A DNA stretch of 64,000 nucleotides from Uliginosibacterium paludis (lineage in GTDB: Bacteria > Pseudomonadota > Gammaproteobacteria > Burkholderiales > Rhodocyclaceae), in the NCBI RefSeq assembly GCF_039631355.1, contig NZ_JBDIVF010000001.1, positions 868,001-932,000 of the forward strand. Direction: 5' to 3'. Of the stretch, positions 16,587 to 25,291 are shown piece after piece. The notes below the pieces were generated by a model, which saw only the letters and a list, made by a program, of their open reading frames with translations, was not told the origin of the DNA and searched no databases. The position numbers were made by a program, and so were the translations under genes. How positions within the stretch are numbered: position 1 is the first letter of the stretch; each line of letters begins with the position of its first letter.

Positions 16587-17403
16587 TTGAAAATCCCTTC
16601 CGCGTTTTCTGGAACCACGCATACCCAAGCCAGCTTACTGAAAGGGAAATCAGGCTGTAGAAAAGCAAACTCAGCCAGTCAGGAGTGACTCCGAAGATGA
16701 CCACATTCCGAACCTGCTCAATAACAAAACTCAGTGGATTCAAAGCCACAACCCCCTGAAACATCGGAGGCAATGCTGAAACGGGATAAAAGACAGGTGA
16801 GCAAAACAACAGCATCGTCGAGATCAACCCCACTGGATGGGAGACATCTCTCACATACACACCCAACGAGCACATGAACCACGCCACTCCGAGGGCGATA
16901 ATGGCTATTGGCATGAAAACAAGGGGTAGTAAGAATGCAGTTAATTTAATTCCGCCCAAAATAAGAAAAACACCGAAAAACAGGACGACAGAGCTCACTG
17001 CCGCATGAAACAGCGAAGACATCACCAGAACCGGGCCTAATATTTCAAGAGGAAAAACAATTTTCTTTACATATGAAACGTTCGAAACTACCAACATCGG
17101 CGCCCGAACCAACACTTCGGAAAAAAAACCATGCACAATCATCCCGGCAAACAGCAATACAGCAAAAGAACCGGTGCTTTCACTTTGCCCTGCCCAGCGA
17201 GCCTTGAACACCCCTGAAAAAACGAAGGTGTACGTTGCGAGAAGGAGAAGTGGCGTAAGGAATGACCAGAGAACCCCCATTGCTGACCCTTTGTAACGGC
17301 CAAGAACGTCTCGCACAGCCAACTGCCAAATCAATGCTCTGTTAGCCGATAAGCTTCTGACCAGAGAGCGGAAGGACAAGGAAACCGGGGCATGGGGATT
17401 CAT
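16576..17403 (-). CDS. wzm: O-polysaccharide ABC exporter, permease Wzm
   Basis: A 275-residue ABC-2 type permease with six predicted membrane helices. The cytoplasmic N-terminus carries ALIWQLAVRDVLGRYKGS, the amphipathic coupling segment typical of Wzm/TagG proteins, followed by MGVLWSFLTPLLLLATYTFVF. The central AGMIVHGFFSEVL and C-terminal NPLSFVIEQVRN regions are also conserved. Together with Wzt it moves a completed undecaprenyl-linked polysaccharide across the inner membrane. It overlaps the preceding glycosyltransferase by ATGA (17400-17403) and Wzt by 11 bases, so all three are translationally linked. Confidence 0.93.
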   Translation of the reverse strand: MNPHAPVSLSFRSLVRSLSANRALIWQLAVRDVLGRYKGSAMGVLWSFLTPLLLLATYTFVFSGVFKARWAGQSESTGSFAVLLFAGMIVHGFFSEVLVRAPMLVVSNVSYVKKIVFPLEILGPVLVMSSLFHAAVSSVVLFFGVFLILGGIKLTAFLLPLVFMPIAIIALGVAWFMCSLGVYVRDVSHPVGLISTMLLFCSPVFYPVSALPPMFQGVVALNPLSFVIEQVRNVVIFGVTPDWLSLLFYSLISLSVSWLGYAWFQKTRKGFSNVL

Positions 17404-19349
17404 AGCCCGAAATTCCGCCTGAGAACACGTACACGGGCCTTAACCCCCTGCTTCTTCATCGCGATGCACTGTGCCCTGATCCATTTCGGACTGAAGAACT
17501 GCTTGATCAATCGCCCCTTGCTCCAGACCCATGATGGTCTTGCAACAGGGTGCGCCACCGGCCGTGGTCCAAAACCTGTCTGTATGCGGAACGCTGCAGG
17601 ATTGTAAGACCAGATGATTTCGTTTTCTTCCGAGTCATCCCACGGGCGCGCAGGAAATTCTTGGGCAACATCTATCTTTATCGATGCCGCCAAAAGCTGT
17701 TTGATTTCCAATCCCGCAGTCAACACCGCCAAAGGCCGCCCATGAAGGTAACGGATAGCAGTCCCCACGTCCTCGGGAATTGCCCCCCTTCGAAAGATGA
17801 AGCGCCCATAGCCGGTTGGACCGGATTTGTTTACATGCCCGAAATCGAGAAGTTCGTGAACGCTGCGAACGACCTCCTCACCCTGATCAAGAACAGCTGC
17901 CGTGGCCGCACAAACCACATCCCTCGACGCGCGCAAAGCAGAAACAAGGGTTTCCACATGGCGAGATTGCAGAGACTCGTTTGGCGCGACAACCATGAAC
18001 GCATGGTCCATTGGTGTTTTCTGGATCAGATCAAAAATGACTTCTCCCAGTGGTCTCGCCGCTCGGAGCTCTGGGTAAATCGCTGCCGCAGAATAGTCCC
18101 TAATATCCAGCTCAATATGAGCGCCAGAGTCCCTGATCAGCTGATCAATTTCGGATTGATTCTGATCGTAAATACGCGAATCCAAAACAAGATATGGCTT
18201 TACGTCCGTGCAGGTCTGCTTCGAACTTTCTAGGTGCTGAATCAGCACATCTCTTGAAAACTCCGGCATCAGGAAAAACACATTTACGCCCATCGCGCCC
18301 CCGGCGCCCCGAGCCCGCTCGTCAAGCGCGCGCCGCCTGTCTGAGAGTCCCAGATAAAGGTCGGAAATGTTTTTCACAAGCGTGAAGTTCTGAGTAAAAA
18401 TCTCCTGAGCCCTGACGGCAAGCGCTTTCGCAGCAGCTGGATTTGTTTTTATCCATTCAATATGGCGCTCGATATCCGCGAGCATTTGGTCAACAGGAGA
18501 CCTGCTGTCGATATACAGCAGAGCTTCGCCAAAGTGCTTTCTGGCAAAAGGATTTTCGTCACAAATAATCACGGCCCCTGCTGAAATGCTCTCGAAGAGC
18601 CGTGTTGACATCAGACCGGATTTTTTGTGCGCTGGCGACGACAAGACCAACGCAATGCCAGCCTTGGCTATCTCGTGAATCATGGAGATCCCGTCAAATG
18701 GAATCTCCTTGACGTAACTCTGATACCCCGCCCAGACCTTGATGCCGTGAAACATCTGAGGACCATAGATACGAAGGTTTCCGGTTTTGTCGAGCCGTTT
18801 TAGAACTTCCTGGTGACGGGACTTGCCACCACTCACAGCCTCCCAGTTGATCCCGGCATAAAACAGTTTCTGATCTCCCAAGGTCGGAAGATGAACAATT
18901 CCCGGAGTCGAGTGATACACACGGAACTTGGGGGCAAGGTGCGTTTTTTCTCCCCTGACCATTCGGTACACATGATCATCCGCTGCCTCAGACCCACAAC
19001 TGATGAAATCATCGTGAGTGGTCAGGTTTCTCGAACAGCGCTCATAGCCCCATTCAAAGTAGAAACGCAAAGGGTTCCAGAGCGCAACGAAGGAGAACGC
19101 ATCATAGTTCTTAGGCGTGTCGTAATGCAGATGGATGACAAAATCAACGTTCCCCTGACTCACGTTCAAAGACGGATCAGAAATCCATTTTCCATCCGGA
19201 CCGATTTCAATGCATTCGATTCCAAGCTGCTTGGCAGCCAATGAAATTCGGGCGATGCATTCATCTTCAGCCGTTTTCAGCTCCGGCCAGAGCTTTACGA
19301 TTGCAAACCTGCCGACAAGCCCGGCAGGCAAGGAAAAATTGCCTTGCAT
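17400..19349 (-). CDS. two-domain glycosyltransferase
   Basis: A 649-residue protein. The first half (to about residue 345) resembles CgeB/GT-B-type transferases: KSGLMSTRLFESISAGAVIICDE (read in two parts around residues 243-265) is the donor-side helix, then HFGEALLYID. The second half (about 352-600) looks GT2/GT-A-like or degenerate: it opens VNVFFLMPEFSRDV, with MDHAFMVVAPNESLQS in the place of a sugar-nucleotide loop but no clear DXD. ATG 19349 was chosen with GAAGGA upstream; a TTG one codon earlier is possible. It is ATGA-coupled to wzm. It could build two successive linkages of the repeat or add a chain adaptor, which is inference. Confidence 0.68.
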   Translation of the reverse strand: MQGNFSLPAGLVGRFAIVKLWPELKTAEDECIARISLAAKQLGIECIEIGPDGKWISDPSLNVSQGNVDFVIHLHYDTPKNYDAFSFVALWNPLRFYFEWGYERCSRNLTTHDDFISCGSEAADDHVYRMVRGEKTHLAPKFRVYHSTPGIVHLPTLGDQKLFYAGINWEAVSGGKSRHQEVLKRLDKTGNLRIYGPQMFHGIKVWAGYQSYVKEIPFDGISMIHEIAKAGIALVLSSPAHKKSGLMSTRLFESISAGAVIICDENPFARKHFGEALLYIDSRSPVDQMLADIERHIEWIKTNPAAAKALAVRAQEIFTQNFTLVKNISDLYLGLSDRRRALDERARGAGGAMGVNVFFLMPEFSRDVLIQHLESSKQTCTDVKPYLVLDSRIYDQNQSEIDQLIRDSGAHIELDIRDYSAAAIYPELRAARPLGEVIFDLIQKTPMDHAFMVVAPNESLQSRHVETLVSALRASRDVVCAATAAVLDQGEEVVRSVHELLDFGHVNKSGPTGYGRFIFRRGAIPEDVGTAIRYLHGRPLAVLTAGLEIKQLLAASIKIDVAQEFPARPWDDSEENEIIWSYNPAAFRIQTGFGPRPVAHPVARPSWVWSKGRLIKQFFSPKWIRAQCIAMKKQGVKARVRVLRRNFGL

Positions 19350-19377
19350 CAACGATCCTTCAAACTCGTTTGTGGTG

Positions 19378-20334
19378 TCACCCCAACCGGGAGCGTTCCG
19401 GCTGGTTAAGCTGGGACAAGAAATCCGCGTAAGCCTCTTTCAAACCAAGCTTTGGATCCTTTTTCGCGAACCAGCCTAGCTGGTTAATCCTGGAGCTATC
19501 CAGCAATTTCTTCATGGTCCCATTAGGCTTTGATTTGTCATAAACAATCGCCCCTTTGTAGCCGACTACCTCAGCAACCAGAGCCGCAATTTCTGAGATA
19601 GCCAGATCAGTGCCATACCCAATGTTGTACAACCAGTCAGTCTGACGGTTCATCAAGTGAAGCATCGCATCGGCCAAGTCATCCACATGCAAGAGCTCTC
19701 GCCGGGGCGTTCCATCCCCCCAAACGACAAAAGATTCCGCGCCGGAAATCTTGGCCTCGTGGACTCTGCGAAGAATTCCAGCCACAACATGGCTGTGCTC
19801 GGGGTGGTAATTGTCACCAGGCCCATACAGATTTGGAGGTATCACAGCGACAAAATCAGCGCCATATTGCAGCTTGTATGCCCTGCACATTTCTATACCT
19901 GCAATCTTGCTGATGGCATAGGAACGGATACTCTCATCCAGTGCGCCGGTGAGCTGACTGCTCTCCTTGATAGGAAGCTCAGCCCGAGTGGGATAGGTAC
20001 AATTCGAGGCGACGAACACCAGCTTTTTCACGCCAGCCTGGAAGGCTGCGTCCATGACGTTTGTCTGGATCAGGAGATTTTCACGAAGAAAATCTCCTGG
20101 CAAGGTGGCATTCGCATGAATGCCTCCAACCTTTGCCCCGATATGGAATACAAGCTCGGGCTTGTTTTCTTTCGCCCATTTGTAAACGTCAGACTGTCTC
20201 GTCAAGTCAAGTTCGCTGCGCCCGGCAAGCAATAACTCCGCACCTGTCCCCTCAAGGCGGCGGACCATTGCGGCACCAAGCATCCCCCGATGCCCGGTTA
20301 CCCATACTCGACGACCAGAAACTGACTCTGACAT
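19378..20334 (-). CDS. fcl: GDP-L-fucose synthase
   Basis: A 318-residue bifunctional epimerase/reductase that turns GDP-4-keto-6-deoxymannose into GDP-L-fucose using NADPH. The cofactor motif GHRGMLGAAMVRRL is at about residues 14-27. FVASNCTYP, then YAISK (YxxxK), supply the catalytic Ser, Cys, Tyr and Lys, and NLYGPGDNYHPEHSHV is the highly conserved family segment including the catalytic His. Length matches E. coli WcaG. The start at 20334 was chosen for the family N-terminus, with CGGAG upstream. First gene of the minus-strand operon that runs toward gmd. Confidence 0.94.
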   Translation of the reverse strand: MSESVSGRRVWVTGHRGMLGAAMVRRLEGTGAELLLAGRSELDLTRQSDVYKWAKENKPELVFHIGAKVGGIHANATLPGDFLRENLLIQTNVMDAAFQAGVKKLVFVASNCTYPTRAELPIKESSQLTGALDESIRSYAISKIAGIEMCRAYKLQYGADFVAVIPPNLYGPGDNYHPEHSHVVAGILRRVHEAKISGAESFVVWGDGTPRRELLHVDDLADAMLHLMNRQTDWLYNIGYGTDLAISEIAALVAEVVGYKGAIVYDKSKPNGTMKKLLDSSRINQLGWFAKKDPKLGLKEAYADFLSQLNQPERSRLG

Positions 20335-20631
20335 ACATAAACTCCGATTAAAGTCACGCACACACGGAACCTGAATCTCGCCCATAAGACTGCTTGGCCG
20401 AGTTCATATTCCATCGATTTGCCACGTTCCCAGCCGGGACACAGTCCACAACTGCTCGCCTGATTCCAGAAAACCACGCAAGCACGGAGGAACGGTGCTT
20501 GTCGAGATTAAGGGGTAGGATTCTACAGAAACCCTGATTGTAAAATTCCGTCTCCACAACAAATTTCTGTTGCAGTGTGGAACTTCGTTGTCAATTCAAT
20601 ACTCGCTGAATATGCCCGAACGGGCAGGCAA
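20335..20631. other. intergenic region, probable start of the fcl-to-GT operon
   Basis: This 297-bp gap has no gene. On the minus strand a perfect TTGACA lies at 20594-20589 and a TACAAT at 20542-20537, but the two are not correctly spaced for one promoter. An imperfect inverted repeat, CAACA/TGTTG, lies at 20557-20572. A 14-bp palindrome at 20613-20626 follows the apaH stop but lacks a T-run. No JUMPstart/ops element was recognised. Confidence 0.4.
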
Positions 20632-21441
20632 TCAGAGTTTGACCTGCAGGGGGCGCCGGTCTTCGAGGCGCATGGCGGTGAGAGGGCCGCCCCATACGCA
20701 ACCACTGTCCAGCGCCACGACCGGACCCATGTCGCGAAAGCCCAGAGCGGACCAGTGGCCGTGGAGGATCGTGTGGGTGCGCCATGCGGCGTCTGGCCAG
20801 GCGTACCAGGGAATCAGGCCGGGGGAGTCCTCCGGGCGGCCTTTGGGCTTGAGGGCGAGTGAGCCGTCCGGGTTGAGAAAACGGGTACGGCAGAAGGTGT
20901 TGACGATGATGCGCAGGCGATCGGCTCCAGTAAGGTCGTCGCTCCAGCAGACGGGTTTGCCCCCCCAGAGCCCTTTCAGGAAAACCTTCCAGTCGTCTGC
21001 TCTGAGCGCCTGCTCAACTTCAGCAGCAAGGCGCTGCGCCTTGGCAATGCTCCATTGCGGCAGCAAGCCGGCATGAACCATGGCAAATCCGCCGTCGACG
21101 TGAATCAGCGGGCGTTTGCGCAGCCAGTCGACGAGTTCTTCGAGATCCGGTGCCGCCAACAGGGCGTCGAGCGTATCTTCCGGGCCGGGTTGCACGGCGC
21201 CCGCCACGACGGCAAGAAAGAAGAAGTCGTGATTGCCCAGCACACTGATGGACGACTCATCGAGTTCGCGCAAGTGGCGCAGAACTTCAAGGCTGGTCGG
21301 CCCGCGATTGATCAGATCGCCCGCAATCCAGAGCTGATCCTGAGCCGGATCAAATGCAATTTTCTCGAGCAGCGCCGCAAACTCCGCATGGCAGCCTTGG
21401 ATATCGCCAAGCACATAGCGATATCGCGGAGGACTGATCAT
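20632..21441 (-). CDS. apaH: symmetrical bis(5'-nucleosyl)-tetraphosphatase
   Basis: A 269-residue metallophosphoesterase that hydrolyses Ap4A to two ADP and can remove Np4 caps from RNA. Motifs of the PPP family are in order: GDIQGC (about residues 12-17), GDLINRGP (about 41-48), LGNHDFF (about 68-74), then MVHAGLLPQW and LHGHW. The start at 21441 overlaps the wbpM-like stop as ATGA, so translation is coupled. Ending an O-antigen sub-operon with apaH is odd; in E. coli apaH follows apaG. Otherwise a normal-length, intact gene. Confidence 0.93.
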   Translation of the reverse strand: MISPPRYRYVLGDIQGCHAEFAALLEKIAFDPAQDQLWIAGDLINRGPTSLEVLRHLRELDESSISVLGNHDFFFLAVVAGAVQPGPEDTLDALLAAPDLEELVDWLRKRPLIHVDGGFAMVHAGLLPQWSIAKAQRLAAEVEQALRADDWKVFLKGLWGGKPVCWSDDLTGADRLRIIVNTFCRTRFLNPDGSLALKPKGRPEDSPGLIPWYAWPDAAWRTHTILHGHWSALGFRDMGPVVALDSGCVWGGPLTAMRLEDRRPLQVKL

Positions 21442-23303
21442 GCGCATTGCTCCTGCTTGGCCTCGCGGCATGGAATGCAGCTTGGGCAGTATTCCGGCAC
21501 CCAGCCTTGCAAACCCTCGCGCACGGCTTCGTCAGACAGACTGCCAGGCGAAGCCAGCCAGGCCTCCACTTCGGCCAACAGCGATTCAGGAACCGGACGA
21601 TTCCGCGCAATCCGCAGCTTGGGGTGATGGGTGGGTCTCGTCTGCTCGGCATCCGCCAGCAACTCTTCGTACAGCTTCTCGCCCGGACGCAGCCCGCTGA
21701 ACTCGATCCGGATTTCGGATTCCCTGAATCCTGACAAACGGATCATGTTGCGCGCCAGATCAACGATTCTCACCGGTTCGCCCATATCGAGCACGAAAAT
21801 TTCACCGCCCTCGCCCATGCTCCCGGCCTGCAGGACCAGCCTGGCCGCTTCGGGAATGGACATGAAATAGCGGGTGATATCGGGGTGTGTCACGGTCACC
21901 GGGCCGCCGCGCGCAATCTGCTCCTGGAACTTGGGGATCACGCTGCCGTTGCTGCCGAGTACGTTGCCGAAGCGCACGATTTCGAAGCGTGTCGTGCCCG
22001 GCGTACAACACAGGGCCTGGCAGAGCATTTCGGCCAGGCGCTTGGTAGCGCCCATCACGTTGGTGGGATTCACCGCCTTGTCGGTGGACACCATCACGAA
22101 GTGCCGGACGCCGTGCTGCCGGGCTGCACGCGCCATCGTCAGCGTGCCCTGTACGTTGTTGCGTACCGCCTGCCATGCATTGCCGACTTCCATGAGCGGC
22201 ACATGCTTGTAGGCCGCGGCGTGAAAAACGACGTCGGGCTGGAACTCGGCGAGAATCTCGTCGATCCGGACGGCATCCTTTACGTCTGCCGTCAGCGGCA
22301 CGATTTTCTGCCTGGGCAGATACTGCGAAAACCATTGCTCGATGCTGTAGAGCGCATATTCGCCCTGCTCGACCAGCACCAGGCGAGCCGGCGCAAAATG
22401 CGCGATCTGGCGACACAGCTCGGAGCCGATCGATCCGCCGGCCCCGGTCACCAGCACCGTTTTGCCCGCCAGCAACGCACCGACCTCATTGCTGTCAATC
22501 AGCACCATTTCACGCCCGAGCAGATCCTCGATTTCGACGCGGCGAATGCTGTTGACGGCGACCTTGCCGGACATGATGTCTTCCAGCGCCGGAATCGTCA
22601 GCAACTGCAGCCCCGCCCGCGAACACTGATCTGCGACCCGGCGACGCAGCTCCGAAGATGCCGACGGAATAGCCAGGATCACATGACGAGCCTTGAGCTC
22701 GCGTGCCAGACCGCCGATGTCATCAATCGCCCCCGCCACGCGATGGCCGGACACCTCGCGCTCCCGCTTGCTCGGGTCATCATCCACGATGCAGACCACC
22801 CGCCAGTCCGGCGAACAGCTCATGTCGCGCATCAACTGGGCTGAGGCCCGTCCCGCCCCGACGACAATGACCGGCTTGCCCTGACCTGCCAGAGCGCCGA
22901 ACATCCGGTGCTCTTTCCACATGCGGTAAGCCACCCGTCCGCCAGCCATCATCGCGACCAGCAGCAGCGGGAAGAGCACGATCAACGAACGCGGCACACT
23001 CGGGGTCGGTGTGAAAATGAGCGCGTAGAGCACCATGGCCAGAAGCGAGCCGAATGTGGCTTTGAAGACGCGCTTGAGGTCCGGCAGGCTCGCAAAAATC
23101 CAGATGCCCCGATAAAGCCCGGCGAGCCAGAAGGCCAGAATGTGCACCGGCAGGAGAATCGCCAGCCCCATCAGGATGGTTTCGTTGTAGTCGGAGGGCC
23201 AGACAAAATTGAAGCGCAGCCAGAACGCCCCGCACCATGCCAACGCCAGCGCCAGCAGATCGAATGCGAGCACCAGCAGCGACTTGTAACCGAACTTATG
23301 CAT
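21438..23303 (-). CDS. wbpM: membrane UDP-GlcNAc 4,6-dehydratase, WbpM-like
   Basis: A 621-residue protein. Four N-terminal membrane helices (about residues 8-110) precede a first Rossmann domain (VVGAGRASAQLM, about residue 150) and a second, catalytic SDR domain starting KTVLVTGAGGSIGSELCRQI (about residue 288). The active site STDKAVNPTNVMGATK has Met in place of the usual Tyr, the S-M-K triad of the WbpM/PglF/CapD group. It makes UDP-4-keto-6-deoxy-GlcNAc, precursor of QuiNAc or FucNAc. Start at 23303 overlaps the wbpL-like gene by 8 bases. The reductase and the phosphotransferase that use its product are encoded immediately upstream. Confidence 0.9.
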   Translation of the reverse strand: MHKFGYKSLLVLAFDLLALALAWCGAFWLRFNFVWPSDYNETILMGLAILLPVHILAFWLAGLYRGIWIFASLPDLKRVFKATFGSLLAMVLYALIFTPTPSVPRSLIVLFPLLLVAMMAGGRVAYRMWKEHRMFGALAGQGKPVIVVGAGRASAQLMRDMSCSPDWRVVCIVDDDPSKREREVSGHRVAGAIDDIGGLARELKARHVILAIPSASSELRRRVADQCSRAGLQLLTIPALEDIMSGKVAVNSIRRVEIEDLLGREMVLIDSNEVGALLAGKTVLVTGAGGSIGSELCRQIAHFAPARLVLVEQGEYALYSIEQWFSQYLPRQKIVPLTADVKDAVRIDEILAEFQPDVVFHAAAYKHVPLMEVGNAWQAVRNNVQGTLTMARAARQHGVRHFVMVSTDKAVNPTNVMGATKRLAEMLCQALCCTPGTTRFEIVRFGNVLGSNGSVIPKFQEQIARGGPVTVTHPDITRYFMSIPEAARLVLQAGSMGEGGEIFVLDMGEPVRIVDLARNMIRLSGFRESEIRIEFSGLRPGEKLYEELLADAEQTRPTHHPKLRIARNRPVPESLLAEVEAWLASPGSLSDEAVREGLQGWVPEYCPSCIPCREAKQEQCA

Positions 23304-24336
23304 TCGTAATGTTCCGCGAAGTAGCAGGCGCCGAATGCTCAGGCACGCCGGCATCAAGATACCAGGCCAGTCCGGCCAGCACCGAAAAGCTCAGGACAAC
23401 CAGAAATACGGCAAGATGCGGCACGGCTTGCGCCGTCAGCGCGAGGGGCAACAGCAGCGCGAGATTGATGGACAGCACTGCCAGCGTGACTGGCCTGTGG
23501 GCGCCCAGCCTGCGCGACGCCCATTGATAGGCATGGGTCCTGTGGGCATCGGTCACACGAATGCCTCGCAACGCCCGGCGCAGCAGCGTCAGCGTGGCAT
23601 CCACGACAAACACGGCCAGCAGGATGAGCCAGGGCCAGATCGGTGTGCTGCCCGAGGTCGTGGCGTGCAGGGCATGTACACCCACTGCATAACCCAGGAA
23701 GCCGCTGCCCGCATCCCCCATGAAGATCTTCGCGGGCGGCCAGTTGAGCAGAAGGAATCCGGCACTTGCCGCGGCAAGCAACCAGAGCGGCATGGCGTCG
23801 TAACCGCCGAGCCAGATCAACGCCCCCCCGGCGCCTGCCACGAAGACCGCCTGCATGCCAGCCAGACCATCAATGCCGTCCATGAAGTTGTACAGGTTGA
23901 TCGACCAGGCGAGCCCCAGTACCGCCATCACAGCACCCGCCACACCCCAGTGCAAGGCGGAGAAGCCGAGATCCAGCACCGGCCAGCCGCCAAGATTCCA
24001 CACTGCGAGGGCTGCGGCAAACAGGTGAAATCCGAAACGGACCCGTGCCGGCAGGCCGACCTGATCATCCCGGAATCCGACGGCGGCAATCATTCCGCCG
24101 CCCAGCAGCAGGCTCCAGAACAGTCCGTCTGCCACGCCGGCATAGATCCGCCAGAACACCAGCGCACCAAGATAGGCCAATACGATCGCCACACCGCCGC
24201 CGCGGGGAGTCGGAACCGAATGCGAGCTGCGCGCATTCGGCACGTCAATGATCTGCCTGGCGAGCGCATAGCGCCGCAAGGCCAGCGTGCCAGCCAATGC
24301 ACTGCACAGGACACACCCGAGAACACTCCAGATCAC
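23296..24336 (-). CDS. wbpL: undecaprenyl-phosphate GlcNAc-type phosphotransferase, WbpL-like
   Basis: A 346-residue polytopic enzyme of the MraY/WecA family that starts O-antigen synthesis by transferring a sugar-1-phosphate to undecaprenyl phosphate. Family motifs are ARSSHSVPTPRGGG (about residues 35-48), the catalytic NLYNFMDGIDGLAG (about 150-163), KIFMGDAGSGFLGY (about 205-218) and DAHRTHAYQ in the last cytoplasmic loop, the HRxHxYQ form seen in WbpL rather than WecA. With the WbpM-like and WbpV-like neighbours the likely first sugar is QuiNAc or FucNAc. It overlaps both neighbours. Confidence 0.9.
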   Translation of the reverse strand: MIWSVLGCVLCSALAGTLALRRYALARQIIDVPNARSSHSVPTPRGGGVAIVLAYLGALVFWRIYAGVADGLFWSLLLGGGMIAAVGFRDDQVGLPARVRFGFHLFAAALAVWNLGGWPVLDLGFSALHWGVAGAVMAVLGLAWSINLYNFMDGIDGLAGMQAVFVAGAGGALIWLGGYDAMPLWLLAAASAGFLLLNWPPAKIFMGDAGSGFLGYAVGVHALHATTSGSTPIWPWLILLAVFVVDATLTLLRRALRGIRVTDAHRTHAYQWASRRLGAHRPVTLAVLSINLALLLPLALTAQAVPHLAVFLVVLSFSVLAGLAWYLDAGVPEHSAPATSRNITNA

Positions 24337-25274
24337 GCCCGCTGCTCCTTTGCCAAAAATGCACGGGCGCTATCCTGCAGTGCCTCCGCCAGGCTTTCAA
24401 CCGGCATCCACCCCGGCAGCGCACTCGCCCGGCTGGCGTCCAGCTCAAGGTCGGAACACAGCCGCGCAATCTGGTCCTGCCGGCCAGTAAGCCGACCGGC
24501 CATTTTCAGCAGCATGACGGGCACGGGCAACAGCCTCGCCGGCCTGCCCAGTCCGGCCGCAAGGTGACGAACAAGCTCCGGCGTGCTGACCGGCTCGGGC
24601 TCTGCAGCCAGGTAAGTCTGTCCCGCCGCTTCCGGCTCGCGCGCGCACGCGACAAGCAGGGCCGACAGATTACGCACCGAGACCAGACTCCGCCGGTTCC
24701 GTACGCAGGCAAGTGGCAGTGGCAAGCCACGCTGGATGGCCTTCATGAGTACCGGCAGATTGCCTCGCACGCCCGGCCCGACCACCATGGGCGGACGCAC
24801 GATCACCAGCTCCATGCCAGACGCACCACACAGTTCGCGCAAGACGTTTTCGGCAGCCAGCTTGGAGCGGCCATAAGCGTCTTCCGGCTGCGGAGGATCA
24901 TCCGGCAACATCGGCCTGCCATGCGTGATCTCGCCACTGGCCTTGATGCTGCTGACATAGACCATCCGTTTCACGCCGGCCTCTTGGGCCTGCCGCGCGA
25001 GGGCCGCGGAGCCGAGCACGTTGATGTGATGGAACGCCACGTCGGCCGCGTCATGACGCTCGTTCATGACATGCACGCGCGAGGCCAGATGGACGACCAC
25101 CTCGACCCCCGCAAGCGCTTCGCGCCAATCGGTCTCCGGACCGATATCGCCGACCGGAACATCTCCCGCCCCGAGCTTGCGCACCGCACGAACGCAGTCG
25201 CATCCGGCGGCAGCCAGCTGGCGGCAGAGTTCGCTGCCAACAAAACCGTTGGCTCCCGTTACCAGCACTCTCAT
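24333..25274 (-). CDS. wbpV: UDP-4-keto-6-deoxy-HexNAc reductase, WbpV-like
   Basis: A 313-residue extended SDR. The NAD(P) motif GANGFVGSELCRQL is at residues 7-20; VYVSSIKASGE gives the Ser, and AYGRSKLAAE the YxxxK. The region LVIVRPPMVVGPGVRGNLP is typical of the WbpV/WbpK/GalE-like reductases. It would reduce the WbpM product to UDP-D-QuiNAc or UDP-D-FucNAc. The ATG at 25274 starts MRVLVTG, preferable to the one at 25301 that would overlap the neighbour. It overlaps the wbpL-like gene as ATGA. QuiNAc versus FucNAc cannot be resolved from the sequence. Confidence 0.84.
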   Translation of the reverse strand: MRVLVTGANGFVGSELCRQLAAAGCDCVRAVRKLGAGDVPVGDIGPETDWREALAGVEVVVHLASRVHVMNERHDAADVAFHHINVLGSAALARQAQEAGVKRMVYVSSIKASGEITHGRPMLPDDPPQPEDAYGRSKLAAENVLRELCGASGMELVIVRPPMVVGPGVRGNLPVLMKAIQRGLPLPLACVRNRRSLVSVRNLSALLVACAREPEAAGQTYLAAEPEPVSTPELVRHLAAGLGRPARLLPVPVMLLKMAGRLTGRQDQIARLCSDLELDASRASALPGWMPVESLAEALQDSARAFLAKEQRA

Positions 25275-25291
25275 CGCGCGACGATGCCCAT

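Noticed and set aside
20613..20626. Palindrome after the apaH stop as an intrinsic terminator
   Set aside because: The stem is good but no T-run follows in the transcribed direction, so I did not call it a terminator.
20335..20631. JUMPstart/ops element before the O-polysaccharide operon
   Set aside because: No GGCGGTAG-like core was found on the minus strand.
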